A DNA stretch of 64,000 nt from Pseudopelobacter sp964601865 (GTDB lineage: Bacteria > Desulfobacterota > Desulfuromonadia > Geobacterales > Pseudopelobacteraceae), in NCBI GenBank assembly GCA_964601865.1, contig CAZRPI010000001.1:1-64000 (forward strand), written 5' to 3'. Position 1 is the first letter of the stretch. Every line of letters starts with the position of its first letter. This document shows, in pieces, positions 14,481 to 24,285 of the stretch. The position numbers and the translations under genes were made by a program. The notes beneath the pieces are model-generated. The model saw nothing but the letters and a program-made list of their open reading frames with translations, did not search any database and had not been told where the DNA came from.

Positions 14481-15779
14481 TCAGAAGGGATACCCAAGGC
14501 CGACGAATACGGCCGGTCCCTCTTTTCCGATCCCCAGATCAACCCGGCCGACGATGTTGGGACGGACAACCGCGCGGAATCCGATCCCCGGATTGATCTC
14601 GAAGCTGTGGGTATCCGCCTTGTCCAGCGACTCCATTACGGCGCCCATATCCACGAACGGCGCCACCTCCCAGTCGGCGGTGACGTTGAAAATTTCCCAG
14701 CGGAAAAGCCGGATACGCTCCTCCAGGTTGCAGAGCAGGAAGCTGTTGTCGATAAAGCGGTTGCGTCCGAAACCGCGCAGGGTGGTTTCACCGCCCAGGA
14801 TACTCCGCTCGAGGAACGGGACATCGTGCCCCAGGGTCTGGTTGTACATCAACCGGAACACGCTGATATAACGGGCATTGTCAAGGGGATAATACCCTTT
14901 TACCTCAGCTTCGTAGTGACGGTAATCCGCCTCGCTCCCCAGAGCCCTGATGCTCCCCTCCACGGAAAGCCTCACATAACCGCCGTATGTGGGAGTATCC
15001 CTGCTGTCCAGAGTGTTGTAGATTATAGCCGCTCGCGGCGCATGGACCGTAAACCCCCCCAACCCCGGGACATCCTTCTCGGAAAACTTGTCCTTGATGT
15101 AGGGGACCTTTTTGACGGCGCCCTTCTCAATGGTGACGTTGCGGAACCTGTCGCCAACCACCAGCTGGAAATTCTTGGCGAAATTGTATCCGGCCGAAAT
15201 GGTTACGCCGACCTCGTTATTGGCATAGTTGGTTTCGTGTTTGTAGGGGCTGTTTGCCTGAAAGCCGTAGAAACGAGACGATCCGTCGGACAGCTTGAAG
15301 ACGAAGGCGTTGAGTTCCAGCTTTTTGTTCATCAGGGTATTGTCACGGATCTTGAACTCGTAATCATGGTTGACCTTGGTGGATTGTGACATGTTGAACT
15401 CTATGTTGCGCTCGGGAGAAAAGTACATGGCGCCGTACAGAGAGCCAGTGATGCCGAAACTGCTGTTCTTGTTCACCTGAGGGGCGAGGAGAGTTGCAAT
15501 CTCGTCGTTCTTGTTGTGAAACAGAAACGCCGACAACGCGCCGTAGGTTATCCCTTCGTTCGGGCTTGAGCCGATTACCGGAAGGGGGACAGTTACCAGC
15601 TTGATCTTCTCGGCGCAGGTATCGCACGGCGTCAGCATCAGCTTCTCGCGGGGGATGTAATTGGTGCAACCGCCGACAAGCAGGGCCAGAAGTAAAATCA
15701 ACGGCAAGACGAAGCGATACATAAGGTTTTTCAACCGTTTCTGCATACAATGTTTGAGCATAGCGGATGTATGTATCAT
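14481..15779 (-). CDS. BamA/TamA-type (Omp85) outer-membrane barrel lipoprotein, no POTRA domains
   Basis: A 432-residue protein. A hydrophobic signal (PLILLLALLVGGC) carries a lipobox at VGGC. The rest is an alternating beta-strand barrel with bacterial surface antigen features: GITYGALSAF, the late block SILGGETTLRGFGRNRF, and the C-terminal strand ending GYPF with terminal phenylalanine. POTRA repeats are missing, as in short Omp85-like barrels. Its role is unknown; it could be a surface channel or lipoprotein anchor. An AGAGGAAG ribosome site supports the ATG at 15779. It is divergent from the histidine kinase gene. Confidence 0.86.
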   Translation of the reverse strand: MIHTSAMLKHCMQKRLKNLMYRFVLPLILLLALLVGGCTNYIPREKLMLTPCDTCAEKIKLVTVPLPVIGSSPNEGITYGALSAFLFHNKNDEIATLLAPQVNKNSSFGITGSLYGAMYFSPERNIEFNMSQSTKVNHDYEFKIRDNTLMNKKLELNAFVFKLSDGSSRFYGFQANSPYKHETNYANNEVGVTISAGYNFAKNFQLVVGDRFRNVTIEKGAVKKVPYIKDKFSEKDVPGLGGFTVHAPRAAIIYNTLDSRDTPTYGGYVRLSVEGSIRALGSEADYRHYEAEVKGYYPLDNARYISVFRLMYNQTLGHDVPFLERSILGGETTLRGFGRNRFIDNSFLLCNLEERIRLFRWEIFNVTADWEVAPFVDMGAVMESLDKADTHSFEINPGIGFRAVVRPNIVGRVDLGIGKEGPAVFVGLGYPF

Positions 15780-15820
15780 TCAATGCTTCCTCTGTCAATA
15801 ACCCTCTTTAGCGATCACGC

Positions 15821-15849
15821 TTGTTTACTTCCCATTGCTAAGATATATT
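15821..15849 (+). promoter_or_regulatory. Sigma-70-type promoter for the two-component operon
   Basis: TTGTTT (15821-15826) and TATATT (15844-15849) are separated by exactly 17 bases, about 40 bases upstream of the histidine kinase ATG. Confidence 0.6.
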
Positions 15850-15890
15850 GCGGAATATCCGTTTTGATCAGCCAATGAAACAGGGTAATC

Positions 15891-17342
15891 ATGAACCTTA
15901 ACACCAAACTTGTCATCATCATGCTATCTCTGCTGGTCCTTGCCTTGCTGACCCTCTTCATCCTCAACCAGTATGCCCAGAACGATCTGGTCAAAGAGAT
16001 TCAGGAGAGTTCCCAGGAAATCTCAAAAGCGGTTCAGATAAGCATCGAGGATCTCACCTCCGAAGCCGAAACCTCACGCCTTAACGAGTACCTCCTCAAG
16101 GCCCGGGAAAGGGGCATCAATGAAATCAACATCATCAACATAGAGGGCGAGATCATCGACTCGTCCGATCCGGAAAAGATCGGCAAAAGGCGCGAACTCA
16201 AGAAGCTGGAAAAGGGAATCCATGCCGCTCCGCGAACCAGCGGCAGAAGCGGCGGCCTGGCCCAGAAACCCTACGAGGTGGTTGTGCCGGTCATAGTGGG
16301 GGATGAGCACCTGGGGTACGTTCAGATCAACATGCTTCTGGACAACATCCGCGACCTGCAGCACGCCAACTTCCTCCGTCGCCTCTTTGCCACGGGCATG
16401 GTTTTCGCCTTCGGCATTGCCCTGACCATTTTTCTGGCGCGGCGCTACACCGAACCGATCCACAACCTGGTCGAGGACTTCAAACGTGTGTCCGCCGGGG
16501 ATCTATCCGTAACCATCCCGGTGGAGAGCGAGGATGAAATCGGCGAACTGGCGGTCGGCTTCAACAATATGGTTGAAAAACTTCGGGAACGGGAGGCCCT
16601 GGAAAAACGGCTCAACGAGGCCGAGCATCTCTCCCGGGTCGGCCAGCTGGCCGCGGGAATTGCCCACGAAATACGCAATCCTCTCAACTACATCAGCCTG
16701 GCTGTGGATCACCTGAAGACCGAGATGCTCCCGGAGTGTCACGAGAGACGGGAAGAGCTTGAAGAACTGGTGGAGAAAATCAGGGAAGAGGTGCGGCGGA
16801 CCAACTACATGGTGGTCAACTTCATGAACTACGGCCGGCCGCTCAAACTTCGACGCGCCTCGGTCCCCTACGGCGATCTCCTGGCAAAGGTGCTGCCGCT
16901 CGTACAGGAACGCCTGACCGAGCAGCACATCACCGTGGAGCAGCGGTTTTCCAACGACCTGCCGCCGCTGTGGGTTGATCCGGAACTGCTCCGAAACTGC
17001 ATCCTGAACTTCGTCAACAACGCGGCCCAGGCCATGCCCGACGGCGGCGTCATCACCCTGGGAGCCGCACCGGAAGCGGGGCGGATTCGCCTGACCTTCG
17101 CCGACCAGGGCAAGGGCATCGCAGCGGAAGACATCGACAAGATATTCAAGCCATATTTCACCACCAGGGATGTGGGTATTGGACTGGGACTGGCAATCAC
17201 CGAACGGATCGTCAAGGAGCACGGCGGCGCCATAGATGTTGAAAGCGAGCCGGGCAAAGGTACGACCTTTGTCGTTCTCCTCCCCCTGCACCCGGAGCCG
17301 AACGGAAATTCTTCGGAACCATCCGAAACATTAAAGACTTGA
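15891..17342 (+). CDS. Membrane sensor histidine kinase (NtrB/ZraS type)
   Basis: A 483-residue kinase: transmembrane helix at about 6-25, a periplasmic sensor region to about 160, a second helix at 162-183, HAMP at 185-235, a HisKA domain with phospho-histidine H259 in GIAHEIRNPLNY, and a HATPase domain with NFVNNAAQAM, ADQGKGIA and GIGLGLAI. It phosphorylates the sigma-54 activator encoded 18 bases downstream in the same operon. The signal sensed is not readable from the sequence. The last 20 residues are a polar tail. Confidence 0.93.
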   Translation: MNLNTKLVIIMLSLLVLALLTLFILNQYAQNDLVKEIQESSQEISKAVQISIEDLTSEAETSRLNEYLLKARERGINEINIINIEGEIIDSSDPEKIGKRRELKKLEKGIHAAPRTSGRSGGLAQKPYEVVVPVIVGDEHLGYVQINMLLDNIRDLQHANFLRRLFATGMVFAFGIALTIFLARRYTEPIHNLVEDFKRVSAGDLSVTIPVESEDEIGELAVGFNNMVEKLREREALEKRLNEAEHLSRVGQLAAGIAHEIRNPLNYISLAVDHLKTEMLPECHERREELEELVEKIREEVRRTNYMVVNFMNYGRPLKLRRASVPYGDLLAKVLPLVQERLTEQHITVEQRFSNDLPPLWVDPELLRNCILNFVNNAAQAMPDGGVITLGAAPEAGRIRLTFADQGKGIAAEDIDKIFKPYFTTRDVGIGLGLAITERIVKEHGGAIDVESEPGKGTTFVVLLPLHPEPNGNSSEPSETLKT

Positions 17343-17360
17343 GAGACCGAGGCGCATCAC

Positions 17361-18758
17361 ATGAACAACCAGCGGAAAGCCGGAAGCATACTGATTGTCG
17401 ACGACGAGAGGGGACAACGGGACATCCTTAAATTGATCCTCAACAGGGAGGGGTATGAGATCGTCGATGTCCCGGGAGTGCGGGAGGCATTGGAGCAACT
17501 GGAAAGGCGCGAGTTCGACCTGATCCTGACCGACCTGAAAATGCAGGGACAGAGCGGACTCGATCTGCTCGACAAGGTTCTGGCCGACGATCCGCAGCAA
17601 TGCGTGATCCTGATGACTGCCCATGGCTCGGTCGACTCCGCGGTCGAGGCCATGCGCAAGGGCGCCTTCGATTATCTGGAAAAACCGCTGGAACGTGACA
17701 ATTTGGTATTGACTTTGCAGAGAGCATTTGAACGCATCGGCCTGGTACGCGAGAATCGGGTGCTGCAGAAGCGGGTCGCCTCGACGATGACGATTCCCAG
17801 CATCATGGGTGATCATCCCAAGATGTGCGAAGTATTCCGGATTGTCACCAAGATCGCGGCAACCAATTCCACGGTGCTGATCGTCGGGGAATCGGGCACC
17901 GGCAAGGAACTGGTCGCCAGGGCGATCCACGAGGGAAGCCAGCGTCGGGACAGGCCCTTCATGGCCATCAACTGCGCGGCCATACCCGAAACCCTGATTG
18001 AGAGCGAACTGTTCGGCCATGAAAAGGGGAGCTTTACCGGCGCCAATGCCCGTGAACTGGGCGTTTTCGAGGCGGCCGACGGAGGAACGGTTTTTCTGGA
18101 TGAAATCGGGGAGATGAATATCTCCATGCAGGCCAAGCTGCTGCGCGCCATCCAGGAAAAGGAGATCCGCCGGGTCGGCGGCAAGGTCAACATTCCGCTG
18201 GATGTCAGGATCATCTCCGCCACCAACAAGGAACTGGAACAGGAGATAAGGCGGGGAAACTTCCGGGAGGACTTGTTCTACCGCCTCAACGTCATCCGGA
18301 TCAATCTGCCCCCCCTGCGCGAACGGGGGAACGATGTCAAAACTTTGGCAGAGTTCTTTGTCAAAAAATACAGCCAGACAGGCGGCGTCGCGGTCGTGGG
18401 GATCTCGAAGGCGGCCCTCAAGCTCCTGATGAGCTACTCCTGGCCCGGCAACGTCCGCCAGCTGGAATCGGTCATCGAGCGGGCGGCGCTGATGGCCGAG
18501 AGCAACTTTATCGAGCCCGGCGACCTGCCGAGCGAAATAACGGCGACTTCGCTCCTGGCCGGGGGCGTTCCCTTCGACCTGCCGCCGGAGGGAATCGACA
18601 TCGAGACACTGGAGAAAAACCTGATCATCAAGGCCATGGAGCGAGCGGACTGGGTCATCGGCAAGGCGGCTCCGCTTCTGGGCATGAGTTACAAGACCCT
18701 GCAGTACCGGCTGGAAAAATTCGATATCGAACGGCCCGAGAAAAGACACAGGGGGTGA
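17361..18758 (+). CDS. Sigma-54-dependent response regulator (NtrC/AtoC family)
   Basis: A 465-residue activator with a receiver domain (phospho-acceptor D58 in LTDLKMQG), an AAA+ domain (Walker A GESGTGKE near 176, the sigma-54 loop GSFTGA near 224, Walker B TVFLDEIGEM) and a Fis-type HTH (KAAPLLGMSYKTLQYRLEKF). The loop has serine in place of the usual alanine of GAFTGA, a tolerated variant. Paired with the kinase upstream. Its position next to the glycan and flagellin island hints at control of surface functions, but I found no clean -24/-12 promoter for the adjacent island gene. Confidence 0.94.
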   Translation: MNNQRKAGSILIVDDERGQRDILKLILNREGYEIVDVPGVREALEQLERREFDLILTDLKMQGQSGLDLLDKVLADDPQQCVILMTAHGSVDSAVEAMRKGAFDYLEKPLERDNLVLTLQRAFERIGLVRENRVLQKRVASTMTIPSIMGDHPKMCEVFRIVTKIAATNSTVLIVGESGTGKELVARAIHEGSQRRDRPFMAINCAAIPETLIESELFGHEKGSFTGANARELGVFEAADGGTVFLDEIGEMNISMQAKLLRAIQEKEIRRVGGKVNIPLDVRIISATNKELEQEIRRGNFREDLFYRLNVIRINLPPLRERGNDVKTLAEFFVKKYSQTGGVAVVGISKAALKLLMSYSWPGNVRQLESVIERAALMAESNFIEPGDLPSEITATSLLAGGVPFDLPPEGIDIETLEKNLIIKAMERADWVIGKAAPLLGMSYKTLQYRLEKFDIERPEKRHRG

Positions 18759-18947
18759 TGACTTTTCTCCGCTCCCCGTCTTTCTCCATAACCTTTTTTG
18801 GTGGCGATGCGATGCACCGGCAAGAACGCTCCGCCAGTCGAGATATTTGCGTTTCCAGCAGAATCGCGCCAACGGCTGTGACCGGTCAGACCAACCGTTT
18901 GCGGTCATGCCTCCCACAACACCAGAGAAACCGGCAAGCGGACGAAC

Positions 18948-20252
18948 ATGAACATCCTCATTATCGGCAGTGACTATTTCTCTCTCGCAACCGACCCGGC
19001 CTACAGAACCGTGGTTCTCGGCCAGCCGGACGTTCTACGTCCCCCTCCCCCCACCCTGTCGTCACTACTACACCGGCACTGCCCGGAATTTTCACCGGAT
19101 ATCGTTCTCTATACCGATGAGAGCAAACTCCCGACCCTGACCGGACTGGAAGACCTGGAAATCCCCCTCTTCGGCTATCTCATCGACTCCCATATCCATT
19201 ACGGCTGGCACCGCGAGTTCGCCGGAATGTTCGACCATGTTTTCGTCGCGCAAAGGGACTGCTGCGACAGCATAAACCGCCACACCGGCAACTGCGGCTG
19301 GTTGCCGCTCTTTGCGGCTCCGGAGCCGGCAGTCGCAGAAGAGGTGATCCATGATGTTTCATTCGTGGGGACCCTCGACAGGGGACTGAATCCCGACCGC
19401 GTATCCTTCATCGAATCACTGGCCCGCCTGGTGCCTCTCAATGTGCATTCCGGAGCTTTTTCCCGGATCTTCAGGCAGTCGAGGATCGTACTCAATCAAT
19501 CGGTCAAAACGGATATCAATTTCAGGGTATTCGAGGCGCTGGCAAGCGGAAGTCTTCTCCTTACGGATAACGTCGACAACGGCATGAATGATCTGCTTGA
19601 AGAGGGGAAGCATTTCGTCAGCTACAGAAAAAACGATCCCGAAGACGCGGCACGGAAAATCAGATATTTCCTCGAACACGAAGAAGAACGCCAAACCATC
19701 GCCCGGGCTGGGCATGAGGCCATGGTAACGAGGCATACGAAGGATATCCGCAGACGCCAGCTCATGAACGGGATTACCTCGCTCATCTCCGAGTGGGGTG
19801 GCAAAAATCCGGGGATCAGCCGGGAGCAGAGGCGTAACGCGGCGGCAAGAACCTATCTCATCGTGGCGCGCCTTGCAACCGACCTTAGGAGAGAATGCGG
19901 AATCCAGATTCCGGGGCGGGATGGCTACGTTGATCTTGCTGAAATATGCCTGCAGCGGATCAAGGACCATGGTAACATTGAGTTCGTCGTGCGTGACCTG
20001 GCCTGGATCAGCATCCTCAGAAACAGACGTGATGCCGCAAAAGCGGCCTTAAGCGCAGCGATGCGCATGGGCGCGGCTGATGTCGAGACCTTTATCTGCG
20101 CGGCAGATCTCGCGTCCGATCAAAGGGAGGCGAAGGAACATCTGGCCACAGCAATGAACCTCCTGCAGGGCTATAGTGAGAGCGACCCGCTTTATTATGA
20201 ATCCTGCTTTGATCAGTTGCTTCTGTTGGCAAAACGTACCGGCGCAATTTAA
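18948..20252 (+). CDS. CgeB-like glycosyltransferase family 1 protein
   Basis: A 434-residue protein with a two-lobed glycosyltransferase-B layout. The N-lobe runs to about 150 and the C-lobe has HDVSFVGTLDRGLNPDRVSF, then SRIVLNQSVKTDINFRVFEALASGSLLLT, the pattern of CgeB/spore-maturation-type transferases. After residue 290 a helical extension of about 140 residues resembles degenerate TPRs. It is the first gene of the long plus-strand glycan island. Acceptor and donor are unknown. No strong ribosome site precedes the ATG at 18948. Confidence 0.8.
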   Translation: MNILIIGSDYFSLATDPAYRTVVLGQPDVLRPPPPTLSSLLHRHCPEFSPDIVLYTDESKLPTLTGLEDLEIPLFGYLIDSHIHYGWHREFAGMFDHVFVAQRDCCDSINRHTGNCGWLPLFAAPEPAVAEEVIHDVSFVGTLDRGLNPDRVSFIESLARLVPLNVHSGAFSRIFRQSRIVLNQSVKTDINFRVFEALASGSLLLTDNVDNGMNDLLEEGKHFVSYRKNDPEDAARKIRYFLEHEEERQTIARAGHEAMVTRHTKDIRRRQLMNGITSLISEWGGKNPGISREQRRNAAARTYLIVARLATDLRRECGIQIPGRDGYVDLAEICLQRIKDHGNIEFVVRDLAWISILRNRRDAAKAALSAAMRMGAADVETFICAADLASDQREAKEHLATAMNLLQGYSESDPLYYESCFDQLLLLAKRTGAI

Positions 20253-20483
20253 TCCCGTACCATGAAACTCCGCGTCTGAGGCATGTTCATTGCTTGAATC
20301 TATAGATTTTTATTTATCTGGCCTGTTTTTGACACACAGAGAGGAATACACGGTGAAAGTCAATCATTTCTGCCGTAGCAGCAAATCGGTTGTACCATGT
20401 TATTCCAGACGACCAAATTCTTCTGTACGCAACCCATAGACTGAATTGATATTAACCCTCATCAGCGTGGAGATTATCGGCTT

Positions 20484-23252
20484 ATGATTGCTATTAATAA
20501 TTGCCATGGCAAAGAACAGAAAACTGAAATCGATCTTCCATTTATGGACAAGAACGAAATTGAAGCAATTAAAATATGCCTTGGTTTGTTTGACGGACCA
20601 ATAAAAGCGCTGGAATGGGGCAGCGGGAATAGTACCCTTTTTTTCTCATCCCTGTTGCAGCCCGGAAGTTCCTGGATTGCATTGGAGCACGATGCGGCTT
20701 GGTATAAAGAGATGGAAACCAAGATTTCAAGGCATCCATCCTCATGTGCTTCCGCCATCTTGATTCCACCAGGCAGATCATTCGACGGACTCACCGATGG
20801 TGATTTTGACACCTTTCGTGATTATGTGTTGACCCCGGCCCGTATGGGAACTACCTTCGACTTCATTCTTGTTGATGGACGCGCCAGAACCGAATGCCTG
20901 ATGATGGGATGGAAGTTACTAAATGAAGACGGTGCAATGGTACTACATGACGCACAAAGAAGGGAATATTGCGCGGGCATCCCAAAAGACTGCTTCTCCA
21001 TACGGCTTACTAATCCGAACGTGAACGTAGAAGGCCCTATCACAATGCTGTTTATGACCAAACGGCACCATCTGGCCAAATCGCTAGAACTGAAATTACG
21101 GCACCATCTGGAAAACGATGGACTACTCGTAACGTCAGATCTTGCCGAGATTGGCAATCATGGTTCATGGAACGGCACCTGCCCGACCAATAACAAAAAC
21201 AATATTATCCCTAGTAATGCACCTCAAGCTTGCGGAAAAAATGACATGGCTCGTTTTACAGATGCAGATTCATCCAAAATCAACAATTCAACCGAACTTT
21301 ACGAAAAAATTCTGTCAAACAAAAATAAAATTTTTGATGAAATCAGGTCCAAAAGGACATTGCCACCATACGAATCTGATAATATTGCAACCAATACCAG
21401 GCGCTGTCTATTCTTAAACACCTACTATTTGGCATTTATCGAAAATCACTATCAACAGCACCAGGAGTTGGCATCTGAATCATACGCCGTGCAAAAACAA
21501 TCTCTTGTTGGCAAATGCTTTGGGGACAGCGACTTTTATTCTGCAAATCTGGCAAGAGCGGGTTGGGATACCGAGGATCTCATCATCAACTGCACTCCGT
21601 TACAGCAGGCCTGGGCTCGTGAGAACAATTTTCATGGTGAGGGATTCAATGTCGCCATTGAGCAAGTACGGCGGGCACGCCCGGACGCAGTTTACATCCA
21701 GGATTTCGGTGTCTGTACGAAAAACTTTATTGATGCAATCCGGCCATATACCAGGCTGATCATAGGTCAAATCGCGTCCCCGGTCCCGCCGCAGACCCAT
21801 GTCCCGGGACTGGATATTATCATATCGTCTTTTCCTCACTTCGTTGACCGTTTCCGTAAAGACGGTATCACTTCATACTATCAACCTCTGGCATTTGAAC
21901 AGCGCGTACTGGATAAGGTTCCCATTAACAATTATGAAATGCGGCCGATAGAATGTTCGTTTGTTGGTGGCTTGTCGCCGCACCACAGCAAAGGATATGG
22001 TCTGTTGGAATTCCTTGCCCGGGAAGTTCCAATTCGCTTCTGGGGTTATGGCGCCGACCGCCTGCCTGAAGATTCGGCCATAAGAGGTCGCCACCATGGT
22101 GAGGTTTGGGGCGAGGACATGTTCCGAATTCTGTCCGCCTCGAAAATCACGATCAATCGCCACATAGACGTAGCTGAAAACAATGCCAACAATATGCGGC
22201 TCTTTGAGGCCACAGGCTGCGGCGCGCTCCTGATTACCGATTACAAGGACAACCTGAGTGACCTGTTCGAAATTGGCAAAGAAGTTGTTGCATATCGTTC
22301 ACCAGAGGAATGCGTTGCGCTGGTCAGGTACTACCTTGCCCACCCGGATAGGGCTGCCGCCATCGCCAAGGCAGGTCAGGAGAAGACGCTCAGGGAGCAC
22401 TCCTACGGACTGCGCATGCAACACACTGCCGAGATACTGGAACGTCATTTGCGCTACAGACTCGAAAAGGGGACTTTGCAAGTTCCAGCGCGCATTTCCG
22501 ACGGTCACCAGTTAATATCACAGGCTGAAGTTACACAGGCAATGGAAAACGCGTGGAAGGACCCGACGATTCCCTTGCAGCAACGGGCACTTGTGCAAAA
22601 CCAGTTGGAGCAGATGTATCAGGGCAGGGAAATCGTTCCGTTTCAGTCCTTGGCAAGTATCCTTGCCCCATTTGTTCGCATCGGGGACTCGGTTCTGGAA
22701 ATTGGCTGCGCAAGCGGTTACTATTACGAAGTACTGGAGTACCTCCTCAAGAAACGAATTTCCTACACCGGCGTGGATTATTCGGAACCCATGATAAAGC
22801 TTGCGAAAGACTACTATCCGGCAGCAACATTTTATACGGCGGATGGCGCAAGCCTTTTCTTTGAAGACCGCCGATTTCACACCGTCATTTCCTCGGGTGT
22901 ATTACTTCATGTGCCAAACTGGCGCCAGCATGTGCTGGAAACGGTGAGGGTGGCTGATACCTACATTGTAGTATCAAGGACCCCGGTTTGTCGTTCCAAT
23001 CCAACCCGCTACATGAAGAAATACGCATATGGAGTTGAAACCGTCGAACTCATATTCAACGAGGACGAAATAATTCAAGAATTTCTCCAGCATGACCTGG
23101 AGTTGATCAGCGCCATCCAACTGGAGGGAAATCCGTCCGGTGACGAATACTCGGTAACGTATCTTTTCAGACGACCCGAGAGCAGGAGGCGCCAATGCTT
23201 AGGAAGCATATCAGGCTTGCCAGACTCCTCAGCAGAGATTCGCGAAAAATGA
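20484..23252 (+). CDS. Three-domain methyltransferase / CgeB glycosyltransferase / methyltransferase fusion
   Basis: A 922-residue protein with three parts. Residues about 10-215 are a class I methyltransferase-like fold (ALEWGSGNSTLFFSSLL, FDFILVDGRARTE). Residues about 330-660 are a CgeB-like glycosyltransferase (IECSFVGGLSPHHSKGYGLL, then NNANNMRLFEATGCGALLIT). Residues about 720-880 are a second SAM-dependent methyltransferase with a clean SAM motif (DSVLEIGCASGYYYEVLEYL and YTGVDYSEPMIKLAKDY). Such a fusion could add a sugar and methylate it in one polypeptide. The N-terminal methyltransferase is the less certain domain. The linker at about 215-330 is AT-rich and poorly conserved in appearance. 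Confidence 0.82.
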   Translation: MIAINNCHGKEQKTEIDLPFMDKNEIEAIKICLGLFDGPIKALEWGSGNSTLFFSSLLQPGSSWIALEHDAAWYKEMETKISRHPSSCASAILIPPGRSFDGLTDGDFDTFRDYVLTPARMGTTFDFILVDGRARTECLMMGWKLLNEDGAMVLHDAQRREYCAGIPKDCFSIRLTNPNVNVEGPITMLFMTKRHHLAKSLELKLRHHLENDGLLVTSDLAEIGNHGSWNGTCPTNNKNNIIPSNAPQACGKNDMARFTDADSSKINNSTELYEKILSNKNKIFDEIRSKRTLPPYESDNIATNTRRCLFLNTYYLAFIENHYQQHQELASESYAVQKQSLVGKCFGDSDFYSANLARAGWDTEDLIINCTPLQQAWARENNFHGEGFNVAIEQVRRARPDAVYIQDFGVCTKNFIDAIRPYTRLIIGQIASPVPPQTHVPGLDIIISSFPHFVDRFRKDGITSYYQPLAFEQRVLDKVPINNYEMRPIECSFVGGLSPHHSKGYGLLEFLAREVPIRFWGYGADRLPEDSAIRGRHHGEVWGEDMFRILSASKITINRHIDVAENNANNMRLFEATGCGALLITDYKDNLSDLFEIGKEVVAYRSPEECVALVRYYLAHPDRAAAIAKAGQEKTLREHSYGLRMQHTAEILERHLRYRLEKGTLQVPARISDGHQLISQAEVTQAMENAWKDPTIPLQQRALVQNQLEQMYQGREIVPFQSLASILAPFVRIGDSVLEIGCASGYYYEVLEYLLKKRISYTGVDYSEPMIKLAKDYYPAATFYTADGASLFFEDRRFHTVISSGVLLHVPNWRQHVLETVRVADTYIVVSRTPVCRSNPTRYMKKYAYGVETVELIFNEDEIIQEFLQHDLELISAIQLEGNPSGDEYSVTYLFRRPESRRRQCLGSISGLPDSSAEIREK

Positions 23253-23286
23253 TGCGGCAAACAACCCGTTGCGCTGGAGAAAAATA

Positions 23287-24285
23287 ATGGACTTTACAGG
23301 CGCCAATATCCTCGTCACCGGTGGCCTTGGCTTTATTGGCTCGAATCTCGCCATACATCTAGTTGAAATGGGAGCCAATGTAACCTTGGTTGACAGCCTG
23401 ATTCCGGAGTATGGCGGCAATCTTTGGAACATCGAGTCAATCAAAAACAGGGTTCGAGTGAACATATCCGATGTTAGGGACGAGCACTCCATGAAGTATC
23501 TTATCCAGGGGCAGGACTACCTGTTCAATCTTGCAGGCCAGACAAGCCACGCAGATTCAATGAGCAACCCCTATCCCGATCTTGAGATAAACGCCCGTGC
23601 CCAGCTTTCCATCCTTGAAGCATGCCGGAAATACAACTCTTCCATCAAGGTTATTTTTGCCAGTACCCGCCAGATGTACGGCGCACCACAATACTTGCCG
23701 GTGGACGAAAGACACCCCCTTGCTCCGGTGGATGTCAACGGCATCAACAAGATGGCCGGGGAGTGGTACCACCTGGTTTACAACAACATCTACGGTATTC
23801 GCGCCACGGTTTTGCGGCTTACCAACACCTATGGGCCCAGGATGCGGGTGAAAGATGCCCGCCAGACGTTTTTGGGCATCTGGATCAGACGAATCATTGA
23901 AGGCAGGCCGCTCCTTGTTTTTGGCGATGGCAAGCAGATACGTGATTTTAACTTCGTGGATGACGTAGTCGAGGTAATGCTGCTGGCGGCCAGTTCAGAT
24001 GATGCAAATGGCGAGATCTTCAATCTTGGCGCGGACGATCCGATTAATTTAAAGGACGCCGCCCAGACGTTGGTTGACATCGCGCAAACCGGTTCATTCG
24101 AGATTGTCCCATTTCCACAGGATAGAAAAGCCATCGATATCGGCGACTACTATGCCGATTACCGCAAGATAAGGGCAAAGCTCGGCTGGAAGCCGGTCGT
24201 CCCGTTTGAGGAAGGGTTGCGCAGAACGGTTGCCTACTATCGGGAGCATCATTCCCACTACTGGGAGGCGGAAAATGGCGATTGA
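23287..24285 (+). CDS. NAD-dependent nucleotide-sugar epimerase/dehydratase (SDR)
   Basis: A 332-residue extended SDR. The Rossmann motif is ILVTGGLGFIGSNL; the serine-like loop is KVIFASTRQMYG; the sugar-phosphate site has VLRLTNTYGPRMRV and FGDGKQIRDFNFVDD. At the catalytic YxxxK position this protein reads N-G-I-N-K (DVNGINKMAGEW), so the active-site tyrosine is replaced by asparagine. I recall a branch of the family with this same string, so it may be a subfamily trait, perhaps with altered chemistry. GGAG precedes the ATG at 23287. The stop overlaps the following aminotransferase gene by 11 bases, so the two likely act in one sugar pathway. Confidence 0.88.
   Translation: MDFTGANILVTGGLGFIGSNLAIHLVEMGANVTLVDSLIPEYGGNLWNIESIKNRVRVNISDVRDEHSMKYLIQGQDYLFNLAGQTSHADSMSNPYPDLEINARAQLSILEACRKYNSSIKVIFASTRQMYGAPQYLPVDERHPLAPVDVNGINKMAGEWYHLVYNNIYGIRATVLRLTNTYGPRMRVKDARQTFLGIWIRRIIEGRPLLVFGDGKQIRDFNFVDDVVEVMLLAASSDDANGEIFNLGADDPINLKDAAQTLVDIAQTGSFEIVPFPQDRKAIDIGDYYADYRKIRAKLGWKPVVPFEEGLRRTVAYYREHHSHYWEAENGD

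Noticed and set aside
14475..15389. 304-residue plus-strand open frame opposite the Omp85-type gene
   Set aside because: The minus strand has lipobox, barrel strands and terminal Phe; the plus frame is its shadow.
18780..18830. Possible -24/-12 (sigma-54) promoter, TGGCGATGCGATGCA, before the glycan island
   Set aside because: GG and GC are separated by nine rather than ten bases and the central bases do not fit the consensus.
17331..18917. 528-residue minus-strand open frame opposite the sigma-54 regulator
   Set aside because: The plus strand encodes a complete NtrC-type protein; the minus frame has no protein-like pattern and is a high-GC artefact.
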